Below are positions 33,974 to 42,110 of a stretch of DNA of 64,000 nucleotides, in pieces. The notes under the pieces were generated by a model, which worked only from the letters and a program-made list of their open reading frames with translations, was not told the origin of the DNA and did no database searches. Within the stretch, counting starts at the first letter, position 1. Each line of letters begins with the position of its first letter. The stretch spans positions 5,313,501-5,377,500 of the forward strand of contig NZ_CP130630.1 in NCBI RefSeq assembly GCF_030551255.1. The letters run 5' to 3'. A program made the position numbers and the translations under genes. This DNA is from Streptomyces sp. NL15-2K (lineage in GTDB: Bacteria; Actinomycetota; Actinomycetes; Streptomycetales; Streptomycetaceae).

Positions 33974-34726
33974 TCAGCAAGGCCGCACGCGCCGCACGGC
34001 ATCCAGCAGCCGCTTCATCGAGCCCACCATGATGCAGTGCTCCGGCACTCCGGCCGCCAGCAGCTTCGGCACCGCCGCGTCGCTCCGCGCGTAGCCGAGG
34101 AAGCGGACGCCGGCCCGGAGTGCGGCCGCGTGGTCGGACGGGGAGTCGCCGATCATCAGCGAGACGTCCGGCGCCGCCCCCATCGCCCTCAGGGCCAGGT
34201 TCAGGGTCTGCGGATGCGGCTTGAGCACACTCAGGTCCTGCGTACGGCCGTATATGTGGTCGAAGCAGGAGAAGAGTCCGCGCTGCTGCAGGTACGACGC
34301 GACCGTGCGGGCCGAGTTGTTGCTCACGATCGCCAGCCGTGCCCCGACCGCCACCCAGGTCTGGATCAGCGGGTCCGCGTACGCCGTGGGCATCGCGACG
34401 CGTGCCGCCTTCAGTTCCTGCTGGGTGAGCCACTCTTCGAGCTCGGCGACGAGATCGGTACCCGGGTACCGCTCGGCGAGGGTGATCAGCACGCCGTGCG
34501 GATCCGGATTGAAACGTTCCTCCTCGGTGAGGACCCCGTCCCCTCCATGGGACTCCAACCACTGCACCTGGGCCCGGGCGATGGTCTCGGCCGGGAGGTG
34601 GGCGAACAGCCGGCAGATCGGTCCGTCGAAGTCGAAGAGGACATACCGCGTGCGCGCGACAAGCTCCTGAAGAAGATCCTCGGCCTCTCTCGCCACCAGG
34701 TCGTTCCGTCCAGTCTCAGCGGTCAC
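33974..34726 (-). CDS. HAD-family phosphatase, paralogue 3
   Basis: 250 aa. GTG 34726 overlaps by one base the stop of a GntR-like relic (same TAGTG junction as paralogue 2). Motifs: VLFDFDGPICRLF, IVSNNSART, LKPHPQTL, LMIGDSPSDH. Closest in layout to paralogue 2. Its original GntR partner is mostly lost, and expression may now come from the intact GntR gene 97 bp upstream. Confidence 0.87.
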   Translation of the reverse strand: MTAETGRNDLVAREAEDLLQELVARTRYVLFDFDGPICRLFAHLPAETIARAQVQWLESHGGDGVLTEEERFNPDPHGVLITLAERYPGTDLVAELEEWLTQQELKAARVAMPTAYADPLIQTWVAVGARLAIVSNNSARTVASYLQQRGLFSCFDHIYGRTQDLSVLKPHPQTLNLALRAMGAAPDVSLMIGDSPSDHAAALRAGVRFLGYARSDAAVPKLLAAGVPEHCIMVGSMKRLLDAVRRVRPC

Positions 34727-34783
34727 TAGCTGAGTGTGGGCCGAGGAGCCTTCGAATCCCAGAGGGCGTCGAACCAAATCTCA
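34726..34783 (-). pseudogene. 3' relic of a fourth GntR-type regulator
   Basis: The last codons before the HAD start read EIWFDALWDSKAPRPTLS and stop, clearly homologous to QKWFDALWETITRDLTLS at the end of paralogue 1. Only about 19 codons persist, followed by the conserved TAGTG stop/start overlap. The rest was lost, probably by recombination with the neighbouring paralogue. Confidence 0.78.
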
Positions 34784-34822
34784 GCCACCTCTGACCGAGT
34801 CGGTATCCGTCCCGCGCTTCGG

Positions 34823-35704
34823 TCAGGTGAGGGTGAGGTCCGAGGTGATGGTTTCCCACAGGGCGTCGAACCACTTCTGCGACTCCTCCACGAACGCGGC
34901 GTCGCGCTGCCCGGCCCCCTTCTCGAAGGAGAACAGGACGGACTCGGTGCCCAGGACGTCGTACATGTCCAGCGTCCCGCTGTCCGAGGATTCCTCACGG
35001 CGGGTGATCATGTAGTAGGCCATCAGCGCCTCCGTGCCGTTGAGGAGGTAGAGCTTCACCGGCGGTGTGAACGGCAGGGCCCGGAACGTCACGCGTACGT
35101 CGATGCCGTGCGAGGAACGCAGCGAGCGCAGGTTGTGCTTCAGCACCTGGCCCTGGGCGTTGCGCTGGGCCAGCCAGCGATCGTGCACGGGGTCGTCGTC
35201 CTGGCCGCGGCCCCCGACCGGGACGGGGAAGGCCAGGCTGATGTCGCGGGAGGGCAGCAGGATGCGGGCCTCGATCGACTCGGGGTGGACGCGCCCCTCG
35301 TGCACCAGCCGGAGCGGTTCGCTGAGCCCCGTCATCAGCGTCTCCGCCGTCAGGCAGGCCGCGTCGATCCTTACGTGCGGTGCGGCGAACGCCTCCGTCA
35401 GCCGCGGGGCCAGCGCCACCATCACGGGCTGCGGTTCGGCTCCGGCCACGGCCTGCTCGGCGACCCGCGGCGGACTGCCCTTGCTCACGTTGGTGAGGAG
35501 TCCGTCCTCCTGGAGCTTGCGCAGGGCCTGGCGGACGCTGCCGCGCTCCACGTCGAACTCCTCGGCGAGCTCGGCCTGGGTGGGCAGGCGTTCCCCCGCC
35601 TTGAGGTCGCCCACGCGGATCCGTTCCCGCAGGACGTCGGCGATCTCCTGGGGGGAGAGTCTTCTGCTGCCGTTCACGGCCACGTTCTCCTGGGTCACGA
35701 CCAA
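34823..35704 (-). CDS. GntR-type winged-helix regulator, paralogue 2
   Basis: 293 aa, near-identical layout to paralogue 1 (MVVTQENVAVNGSRRLSPQE, then VERGSVRQALRKLQEDGLL). The C-terminal domain again has RILLPSRDISLAFPVPVGG and FRALPFTPPVKLYLLNGTEA. Ends WFDALWETITSDLTLT. TTG start at 35704 or GTG two codons in. Divergent from the 62-aa membrane peptide gene; the shared 192-bp gap contains an operator-like block. Confidence 0.85.
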   Translation of the reverse strand: MVVTQENVAVNGSRRLSPQEIADVLRERIRVGDLKAGERLPTQAELAEEFDVERGSVRQALRKLQEDGLLTNVSKGSPPRVAEQAVAGAEPQPVMVALAPRLTEAFAAPHVRIDAACLTAETLMTGLSEPLRLVHEGRVHPESIEARILLPSRDISLAFPVPVGGRGQDDDPVHDRWLAQRNAQGQVLKHNLRSLRSSHGIDVRVTFRALPFTPPVKLYLLNGTEALMAYYMITRREESSDSGTLDMYDVLGTESVLFSFEKGAGQRDAAFVEESQKWFDALWETITSDLTLT

Positions 35705-35761
35705 ACGCTACAACTCGGATCCATCTATGGGCAGTTGTTTGAAAGTTGTTTATGGGTAGCT

Positions 35762-35802
35762 GCCAAGTGGGGACAACCTAATCAGAGTTGGTTGCCAACT
35801 TG
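35762..35802. promoter_or_regulatory. Operator-like block between GntR paralogue 2 and the small membrane gene
   Basis: Same gccaagtgg ... gttggttgccaacttg arrangement as at 33876-33917, with identical spacing. It could control both divergent genes. Confidence 0.75.
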
Positions 35803-35896
35803 TTCGAGTTGGTGGAAGTTTTGCTTCTTGTTCGACCGAACCACGACCCCCCACACCCCGCCCCGCCCCGCCTGAAAGACCGAAGGGGGAACCACC

Positions 35897-36085
35897 GTGC
35901 CTGTCCTCGCCCTCCTGTGCGCCGTGTTCGTCGTCGGCGTCGAGCAGACCGTCCAGTGGAAGTACGGCGCCGCCGGAATCATCGGTCTGCTCCTGCTCAC
36001 CATAGGCATCAAGGCCAAGAGTCCGGCCGTCAGCTCCGCAGGGGCGGTCGTACTCGCGCTACTGGTCGCGAGGCCCGCCGTATGA
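35897..36085 (+). CDS. Small membrane protein, paralogue A
   Basis: 62 aa, GTG start with aaggggg 9 bp upstream. Two hydrophobic segments (VLALLCAVFVVGV and AAGIIGLLLLTIGI) flank EQTVQWKYG; a third covers the C-terminus (AGAVVLALLV). The motif EQ-x-VQWK-x-G-x-x-GIIGL is shared with the gene at 37220, so the two are paralogues. Always beside and divergent from a GntR paralogue. No known family; could be a phage-holin-like or regulatory peptide. Confidence 0.75.
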   Translation: MPVLALLCAVFVVGVEQTVQWKYGAAGIIGLLLLTIGIKAKSPAVSSAGAVVLALLVARPAV

Positions 36086-36123
36086 GTCACCCGTACGACC
36101 CCGCTCAGCCTCTGTGGGAGACG

Positions 36124-37044
36124 TCAGCTCGTGAGCAGCAGCTCCGAACTGATCGTCTCCCACAGTGCGTTGAACCACAGGTGGGACTGCTCCACGAACG
36201 TCGTGTCGCGCAGACTCGTGCCCTGCACGAAGTCGAACAGCGTCGACCGGGTGCCGTCGGCGTCGTACGTCTCCAGGGACTCGTGGTCGGTCTCCGCCCG
36301 GCGGCGCCCCAGCGTGTAGTACGCGAAGAGCGTCTCCGTGCCGTTGAGGAGATAGAGCTTCACCGGTGGCGTGAACGGCAGGGCGCGGAAGGAGACGTCC
36401 ACGTCGATGCCGTGCGTGGCGCGCAGGGTCAGCAGGTTGTGCTTCAGCACCTGGCCCTGGGCGTTGCGCTGGGCCAGCCAGCGCTCGTGGACGGGATCGT
36501 CGTCCTCCCTGCGGCCCTCGACGGGGACCGGGAAGGCGAGGTCGATGTTCCGGCTCGGCAGCAGGACACGCACGTCGACCTTGGCCGGATTCATTCGCCC
36601 GGCGTGGATCTGGCGCAGCGGTTCGCCCATGGCGAGCGTGAGGGAGATGGAGGTCAGGCACACGGCGTCGATCTCGACGTGCGGGGCCGTGAACGCCTCC
36701 GCGATACGGGGGGCGAGGGCCACCATGGTGGGTAGCGGCGCCGCTGCGGGCCCGGCCGACAGCCCGCCGAGGCCCAGGTCAGGGGCTACGGTCGCCGGGC
36801 TGCCCTTGGAAAGGTTGGTCAACAGGTGCTCGGACTGCAGGATGTGCAGCGCCTGTCGTACGACCCCGCGCTCGACGCCGAACTCGTCGGCCAGCCGGGC
36901 CTGCGTGGGCATGCGCTGGCCCGGCCGCAGCACGCCGGAGCGGATCCGGGCGCGCAGCTCGTCGGCCACTTCGCGATGTGACTTCTGTGGCCGCTGTGCC
37001 CTCTTCCGCCCATTGACGGCGGCGTGTTTCGGGTCCACGACCAA
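36124..37044 (-). CDS. GntR-type winged-helix regulator, paralogue 3
   Basis: 306 aa, more divergent. N-terminal RKRAQRPQKSHREVADEL precedes the winged helix (RMPTQARLADEFGVERGVVR). The C-terminal domain retains HVEIDAVCLTSISLTLAMGE, RVLLPSRNIDLAFPVPVEG and FRALPFTPPVKLYLLNGTET. TTG/GTG-type start near 37044. Divergent from a second small membrane gene with an operator-like block in between. Confidence 0.85.
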   Translation of the reverse strand: MVVDPKHAAVNGRKRAQRPQKSHREVADELRARIRSGVLRPGQRMPTQARLADEFGVERGVVRQALHILQSEHLLTNLSKGSPATVAPDLGLGGLSAGPAAAPLPTMVALAPRIAEAFTAPHVEIDAVCLTSISLTLAMGEPLRQIHAGRMNPAKVDVRVLLPSRNIDLAFPVPVEGRREDDDPVHERWLAQRNAQGQVLKHNLLTLRATHGIDVDVSFRALPFTPPVKLYLLNGTETLFAYYTLGRRRAETDHESLETYDADGTRSTLFDFVQGTSLRDTTFVEQSHLWFNALWETISSELLLTS

Positions 37045-37100
37045 ACACTACAACTTCCCGCCATCTTTGGGCAGTTCAGAGGAAGGTGGTTATGAGACGC

Positions 37101-37142
37101 TTCCAAGTGGAGATAAGTACAGTGAAGTTGGTCGCCAACTTG
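37101..37142. promoter_or_regulatory. Operator-like block between GntR paralogue 3 and the small membrane gene
   Basis: ttccaagtgg at one end and gttggtcgccaacttg at the other, same spacing as the two other copies. The inner 20 bp is more diverged. Confidence 0.7.
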
Positions 37143-37219
37143 AGCAACGTGGTCAAACTTTCGCAAGGTTGGCCAGCTGGGCGACCCGCAGGGACCACCG
37201 TCCCGAAGGGGGGACCGCC

Positions 37220-37405
37220 GTGCCGCTCATCGCCATCGCCCTAGCCGCCCTCGCCGTCACCTTCGAACAGTTCGTTCAGTGGAAGTTCGGCGCGATGGGC
37301 ATCATCGGCCTCGTCGCGCTGACCGTCGGCGTCAAGGCCAGGAACGCCACGATCGGCGGCGTCGGAGCGGTCATCCTCGTAATGCTGCTCGCCCAGTCCG
37401 GCTGA
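37220..37405 (+). CDS. Small membrane protein, paralogue B
   Basis: 61 aa, GTG start after a gaaggggggacc ribosome site. VPLIAIALAALAVTFEQFVQWKFGAMGIIGLVAL aligns with the 35897 peptide over its full length, including EQ-x-VQWK-x-G. Predicted as two to three short membrane helices. Divergent from GntR paralogue 3. Confidence 0.75.
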   Translation: MPLIAIALAALAVTFEQFVQWKFGAMGIIGLVALTVGVKARNATIGGVGAVILVMLLAQSG

Positions 37406-37446
37406 CCGGGCTCCCTTCCGGAGGGGAGCCGGGAGCCCGGTCGGTC

Positions 37447-37623
37447 CGCACAGCCACAACTGAACATCGTCGGTGAGAAGCAGGACAGCACAGCCACAAC
37501 CGAACAGCTCGCTACGGATATCTGCACAGCCACAACCGAATGCACAGCCACAACTGAACAGCCACAACTCAACGCACAGCCATAACTCAAGGCACAGCCA
37601 CAACTGAACAGCTCGCTACGGAT
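37447..37623. repeat. Degenerate tandem repeat of a gcacagccacaactgaa unit
   Basis: Seven copies of a 15-19-bp unit occur with irregular spacing. A longer 32-bp version (unit plus cagctcgctacggat) is present twice, at 37488-37519 and 37592-37623, with one mismatch. No Cas genes and no uniform spacers, so not a CRISPR array. It fills the gap between the small membrane gene and the asparaginase gene. Confidence 0.85.
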
Positions 37624-37790
37624 GCAGAGCAGCATCAGCACTGTCGCCAACGGGAAGGAGTCTCAGAGCATGTCCGGGCACCAAGGTCGCCCGGACGTAC
37701 GCAGCAGGGCGTCGGCCGCCAGGCCGGCGCCCGCTCGTTCTTCCCGGGCCCGGGCCGAGCGCCACCGCACCCGCACCCACACCCACACCC

Positions 37791-38753
37791 TCAGAACGCC
37801 GCCCGCACCTCCCCCACCTCCCGGCCCCCGCCCATCAACGGCGCCGCCGCGATCCGCCCCACCACCTCCGCGTCCACGCCCGCAAGCCGCAGCGCCCGCC
37901 CCAACACCGGCCCCAACGCCCGCCCTCCCCCGTCCTCCACCTTGAACGCCAGCGCCCGTCCGTCCGGCAGGGCCACCGCCTGGACCGCCTCCGCGCCCAT
38001 CTTCGACAGCGTGCCGGGGACCTCGCGCATCAGCCACGTGTCATGGCGGCGGGTGCCGGCGACGTACTCGGGGTGGGCGCGCATCGCGTCGGCCACCCGG
38101 CGTTCGGCGGAGCCGGGGTCGGCGAGGACGAAGGTGCGGTAGGCGCGGGCCAGGCCCGTCAGGCTGATCGCCATCAGGGGCGCGCCGCAGCCGTCCGTGC
38201 CGACCGCGGCCACCCGCTCGCCCGCCGCCTCCTCCACAACCCTGTGGACAAGCTGCTGCAACGGATGCTCAGCCGCCAGATACGTCTCCAGCGGCCAGTC
38301 CCGCAGCGCGCACGCGGCCAGCATCGCCGTGTGCTTGCCGGAGCAGTTCATGGTCACGCGGGAGCGCACCGCGCCCGACGCCAGATACGTCTCCCGTTCG
38401 TGCGCGTCCAGCGGCAGATCCGGCGGGCACTGGAGCAGTGCCTCACTCAGCCCGTGCTCGTCCAGCATCTTCTGGACGAGGTCGCGGTGGAAGGACTCCC
38501 CGGAGTGGCTCGCGGCGGCCAGGGCCAGTCGTTCCCCCGACAGGTCCAGGCCCGCCCGCAGCACGCCCGCCGCCTGCATCGGCTTGTTGGAGGAGCGCGG
38601 GAAGACCGGCACGCTCACGTCACCGAGCGCCAGCTCCACGGCCCCGTCCGCGTCCAGCAGGACCAGACTGCCCCGGTGCCGTCCCTCGACGAAACCGGAC
38701 CGGACGACCTCGGCGAGAACAGGGGCAGTGGCAGTGGCAGGTATGAAGGGCAT
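37791..38753 (-). CDS. L-asparaginase (type II/rhizobial-like family)
   Basis: 320 aa. Motifs [42 protein letters not shown] and [14 protein letters not shown] match the thermolabile asparaginase II family with Ser-Lys and Ser-Cys-Lys active-site residues. It hydrolyses asparagine to aspartate and ammonia. Codirectional with and 12 bp downstream of rsiG, so likely cotranscribed. Confidence 0.9.
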   Translation of the reverse strand: MPFIPATATAPVLAEVVRSGFVEGRHRGSLVLLDADGAVELALGDVSVPVFPRSSNKPMQAAGVLRAGLDLSGERLALAAASHSGESFHRDLVQKMLDEHGLSEALLQCPPDLPLDAHERETYLASGAVRSRVTMNCSGKHTAMLAACALRDWPLETYLAAEHPLQQLVHRVVEEAAGERVAAVGTDGCGAPLMAISLTGLARAYRTFVLADPGSAERRVADAMRAHPEYVAGTRRHDTWLMREVPGTLSKMGAEAVQAVALPDGRALAFKVEDGGGRALGPVLGRALRLAGVDAEVVGRIAAAPLMGGGREVGEVRAAF

Positions 38754-38765
38754 GGAGCGTGTGCC

Positions 38766-39347
38766 TCACGTGAGCAGGTCGTCGACTTGTGCCTCCCCCT
38801 CACGGTAACGGCGGGCGATCTCCGCGCTGCAGTCGTCGGCCGTGCGCTGCAGCCGTTGCCGGCGCCGGGACAGTTGCTGCTCGTACCGCACGAGCCGCCC
38901 CATCGCGGTGTTCAGCTCCAGGTCCGTCCGCGCGCCCAGGTCCGACAGCTCGACCTCGGCGAGCATGTCCGCCGCCAGCCGCCGGGACTCCTCGCTCTGC
39001 GGGACGCCCAGCGTCACATGGCGGGCCGAGGAGCGCTGCCGGGCCGGGGCGTCCGTCAGGATCTCCGGCAGCCGCTCCACCACGGACGGCTCGCCCGTGG
39101 GCATGACCGACGTCGGGCACCGCCGCGCGAGCTCGGCCCGCAGGATGTCGATACGGCCCTGCAGCAGCCGCCGTACATAACTCAGGTCGGCCTCGTCGCG
39201 CTGGGCGTCCCGGCGCAGCACGCGCAGCTCGGGCAGGCTCAGCACGGCGAGGTCGTGCTCGGGCGGGTCCGCGGGCAGCACGGGGCTGTCCGTTCTCTGC
39301 ACGGGTGGCCGCTGGGTGCCCAGCCGCCCGGTACTCGGTGTGCTCAT
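38766..39347 (-). CDS. rsiG: Anti-sigma factor RsiG, c-di-GMP-dependent inhibitor of WhiG
   Basis: 193 aa, coiled-coil protein. Two copies of the c-di-GMP-binding pattern E-x3-S-x2-R-x3-Q-x3-D are exact: E52, S56, R59, Q63, D67 (EADLSYVRRLLQGRID) and E156, S160, R163, Q167, D171 (EQQLSRRRQRLQRTAD). In Streptomyces venezuelae, RsiG loaded with c-di-GMP holds sigma-WhiG and delays sporulation. The sequence supports a functional orthologue. Divergent from dtd. Confidence 0.95.
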   Translation of the reverse strand: MSTPSTGRLGTQRPPVQRTDSPVLPADPPEHDLAVLSLPELRVLRRDAQRDEADLSYVRRLLQGRIDILRAELARRCPTSVMPTGEPSVVERLPEILTDAPARQRSSARHVTLGVPQSEESRRLAADMLAEVELSDLGARTDLELNTAMGRLVRYEQQLSRRRQRLQRTADDCSAEIARRYREGEAQVDDLLT

Positions 39348-39506
39348 GTGCCTCAACCGTCCCCTCGACCGGCGTGTGGAAGCATGGTGCCACCCCAAGT
39401 GGCCGCTATGTGAACGAGTGCCCCCGATCCGCCCCAGATGGGGGGGTAAGGAATAAAAAAGAATCCCCTTACGGGCGCTTCTCCTCCGCACGGCATGATG
39501 GTCCGC

Positions 39507-39932
39507 ATGCGTGCAGTGGTGCAGAGGGTGGACGGCGCGAGCGTCGTCGTGGACGGCGAGACGGTGGGGGCGATCGAGGGCGAGGGGCTGTGCGTCCTCG
39601 TCGGGGTCACCCATGAGGACACCAAGGAGAAGGCGGCCCAACTCGCCCGCAAGCTCTGGTCGGTCCGCATGCTGGCCGACGAGAAGTCGTGCAGCGACAT
39701 CGACGCGCCCCTCCTCGTCATCAGCCAGTTCACCCTCTACGGCGACGCCCGCAAGGGCCGCCGCCCCACCTGGAACGCGGCCGCCCCCGGCGATGTCGCC
39801 GAGCCGCTCGTGGACGAGGTGGTCGCCCGACTGCGCGCGCTGGGCGCGACGGTGGCGACGGGCCGGTTCGGCGCCCAGATGCGGGTGTCTCTGACGAACG
39901 ACGGCCCGTTCACCGTACTGCTGGAGATCTAG
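39507..39932 (+). CDS. dtd: D-aminoacyl-tRNA deacylase
   Basis: 141 aa from ATG 39507. [18 protein letters not shown], the active-site SQFTLYGD and the cis-Gly-Pro motif [11 protein letters not shown] are all present. It removes D-amino acids and Gly from mischarged tRNAs. Divergent from rsiG; converges on the ygfZ-like gene. Confidence 0.95.
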   Translation: MRAVVQRVDGASVVVDGETVGAIEGEGLCVLVGVTHEDTKEKAAQLARKLWSVRMLADEKSCSDIDAPLLVISQFTLYGDARKGRRPTWNAAAPGDVAEPLVDEVVARLRALGATVATGRFGAQMRVSLTNDGPFTVLLEI

Positions 39933-39945
39933 AAAGCTCGCACGA

Positions 39946-40911
39946 CTACGGCCCGACGACCACTTCCTGCGCGGCCGCTGTCTCTCCGGCCAGGAGCCTC
40001 GCGTCCACCGGCACGTTCCGCTTGACCAGCGCGAGCGCGACCGGGCCGAGCTCGTGGTGCCGTGCGGACGTGGTGATGAAGCCGATCTTGCGGCCGTCGG
40101 GGCCCTCGTCCGCGAGGCGGATCTCGGTGCCGGCGGTCGGCAGGTGGACCTCGCTGCCGTCGAGGTGGAGGAAGACCAGGCGGCGCGGCGGCTTGCCGAG
40201 GTTCTGCACGCGGGCGACCGTCTCCTGGCCGCGGTAGCAGCCCTTCTGGAGGTGGACCGCCGTGCCGATCCAGCCCAGCTCGTGCGGGATGGTGCGGTGG
40301 TCGGTCTCGAAGCCGAGGCGCGGGCGGTGGTGTTCGACGCGGAGGGCCTCGTACGCCAGGATCCCGGCCGCGGGGCCCGCCTTCTCGGCGTACGACTCCA
40401 GTTCCGCGCGGGGGAGGAAGAGATCACGGCCGTACGGCGTCTCGCGGACGACGACGCCTTCCGGCACCTCGGCGATCGAACCGGCCGGCAGGTGCACGAC
40501 CGCGAACTCGTCCGTCCGGTCGGCGACTTCGACGCGGTTGAAGAACTTCATCGACTCCAGGTACGCGACCAGCGCCTCCTGGGTGCCGGGCTCCACGTGC
40601 GCCCAGACCGTCGAGCCGTCGTCCACCAGGTACAGGGCGTGCTCGATGTGGCCGTGCGGGGAGAGGATCAGCGCCTCGGTGGCCTGCCCCGTCGGCAGTT
40701 CGCTGACGTGCTGGGTGAGCAGCAGGTGCAGCCAGCTCAGCCGGTCCTCGCCGGAGACGGTGACGACCCCGCGGTGCGAGAGGTCGACGAAACCGCTCCC
40801 GTCGGCGAGGGCGCGCTGTTCGCGGAACAACTCGCCGTAGTGGGCGGCGACGCCTTCGTCCACGCCCTCGGCGGGGACGGCGCCAGGCAGAGACAGCAGG
40901 GGGCTTTTCAT
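39946..40911 (-). CDS. YgfZ/GcvT-domain folate-binding protein
   Basis: 321 aa with the diagnostic KGCYRGQE motif in QKGCYRGQETVARVQNLGKP. The N-terminal part (GFVDLSHRGVVTVSGEDRLSWLHLLLTQ) is the GcvT-like fold. YgfZ proteins act with tetrahydrofolate in assembly or repair of some iron-sulfur enzymes. The gene ends 13 bp from the dtd stop, convergent. Confidence 0.92.
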   Translation of the reverse strand: MKSPLLSLPGAVPAEGVDEGVAAHYGELFREQRALADGSGFVDLSHRGVVTVSGEDRLSWLHLLLTQHVSELPTGQATEALILSPHGHIEHALYLVDDGSTVWAHVEPGTQEALVAYLESMKFFNRVEVADRTDEFAVVHLPAGSIAEVPEGVVVRETPYGRDLFLPRAELESYAEKAGPAAGILAYEALRVEHHRPRLGFETDHRTIPHELGWIGTAVHLQKGCYRGQETVARVQNLGKPPRRLVFLHLDGSEVHLPTAGTEIRLADEGPDGRKIGFITTSARHHELGPVALALVKRNVPVDARLLAGETAAAQEVVVGP

Positions 40912-40956
40912 ATGACTAAGCCTACGACTCGGTAGTTGAAGTCTTGGTTGAAGGCT

Positions 40957-41415
40957 TCACGTTGAAGGCTTCACAGTTGAGGGGTTCACTGTTGAACTCT
41001 TCGCAGAACAGTCCTTGCACCGCCCGAAGATCGCGAAGTGCTTCATGTCCGTGTCGAAGCCGAACTCCGCCCGGAGCTTGGCGGTGAACTCGGCGGCCAC
41101 GCTCAGATCCGCCTCGATGACGTTCGTGCAGTCACGGCAGACGAGGTGGATGTGGTGGTGCCGGTCCGCGAGGTGGTACGTCGGCGCGCCGTGCCCCAGA
41201 TGGGCGTGGCTGACCAGCCCGAGCTCCTCCAGGAGCTCAAGGGTCCGGTAGACCGTGGAAATGTTGACCCCCGACGCCGTCTTCCTCACTTCCACGAGGA
41301 TGTCGTCGGGGGTCGCGTGCTCAAGGGTCTCGACGGCTTCGAGCACAAGTTGCCGCTGCGGGGTCAGCCGGTAGCCGCGCTGTCGCAGATCAGTCTTCCA
41401 GTCGGTGCTCACCAC
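40957..41415 (-). CDS. nur: Nickel-uptake regulator Nur (Fur family)
   Basis: 152 aa. Fur-type winged helix (YRLTPQRQLVLEAVETLEHATPDDI, SGVNISTVYRTLELLEELGL), then HLADRHHHIHLVCRDC and FGRCKDC with the two CxxC structural-zinc pairs. Near-identical to what I recall of S. coelicolor Nur, which represses nickel transport and sodF in Ni excess; position by synteny agrees. The C-terminal STVNPSTVKPST tail comes from a short DNA tandem repeat and differs between strains. Confidence 0.92.
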   Translation of the reverse strand: MVSTDWKTDLRQRGYRLTPQRQLVLEAVETLEHATPDDILVEVRKTASGVNISTVYRTLELLEELGLVSHAHLGHGAPTYHLADRHHHIHLVCRDCTNVIEADLSVAAEFTAKLRAEFGFDTDMKHFAIFGRCKDCSAKSSTVNPSTVKPST

Positions 41416-41491
41416 ACTGGAGAGTCTATGACCACTGGATGCGAAGGCTTAGCCGAAGAAGGCGCTCGAAGACGGCTCAACCGAAGACGGC

Positions 41492-42073
41492 CTACTTGAA
41501 GAACGCGATCCCGTCGTCCGGCATGTCGTCCGGCAGGGCCTTGGCCCAGCGCTCGACGTCCTCCGGGGTGACGACCTTCTTCAGGTGCGCCGACATGTAG
41601 GGGCGCAGCTCGACCTCGGGGGTCTGCTTCTCGCCGACCCACATCAGGTCGCTCTTGACGTAGCCGTACAGGCGCTTGCCGCCGGTGTACGGGCGGGAGG
41701 CCCCCGTACGCGCCACCGCGTCCGTGACCAGGTCGATCTGCGGCTTCTTGGAGGCCAGCTCGCCGTACCAGACCTCGACCACGCCGTCGTCGCGGACCAT
41801 CGTCACCTCGACCTTGCGGTCGGCGTCGATCCGCCAGTAGCCGGACTCGGACTCCAGCGGCCTGACCTTGTTGCCGTCGTTGTCCAGCACCCAGGTGTGG
41901 GAGCGGTACTCCAGGAAGTCCCGGCCGTCGTGGGCGAAGGTGACCTCCTGCCCGAAGTTGCACTTCTCGGCACCGGGGAAGTCGTGCACACCCGCGCCCG
42001 CCCAGTTGCCGAGCAGGAAGGCGAGGGGGACGAGCTCCTTGTGGAGGTCGGACGGGATCTCGATCATGAGCAA
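41492..42073 (-). CDS. Nitrobindin-like heme-binding protein (FABP/DUF1794)
   Basis: 193 aa; ATG 42067 (MIEIPSDLHKELVPLAF) is an equally good start. A ten-stranded beta barrel is indicated by LLGNWAGAGVHDFPGA (family GxWxGxG), VEVWYGELASKKPQIDL and RPYMSAHLKK with the proximal His candidate. Nitrobindins bind ferric heme and convert peroxynitrite. Downstream of the 33-aa peptide gene. Confidence 0.88.
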   Translation of the reverse strand: MLMIEIPSDLHKELVPLAFLLGNWAGAGVHDFPGAEKCNFGQEVTFAHDGRDFLEYRSHTWVLDNDGNKVRPLESESGYWRIDADRKVEVTMVRDDGVVEVWYGELASKKPQIDLVTDAVARTGASRPYTGGKRLYGYVKSDLMWVGEKQTPEVELRPYMSAHLKKVVTPEDVERWAKALPDDMPDDGIAFFK

Positions 42074-42110
42074 CAGTTCCTAGACGGGGGTCAGCGTCCT
42101 ACTACGGCGG

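Noticed and set aside
37447..37623. CRISPR array
   Set aside because: Repeat units are degenerate, spacing is irregular, there are no uniform spacers and no cas genes nearby.
37276..37650. Minus-strand frame with repeated Cys-Gly-Cys-Ala words, suggesting a Cys-rich protein
   Set aside because: It is a translation of the tandem repeat and overlaps a conserved small membrane gene on the other strand; no ribosome site.
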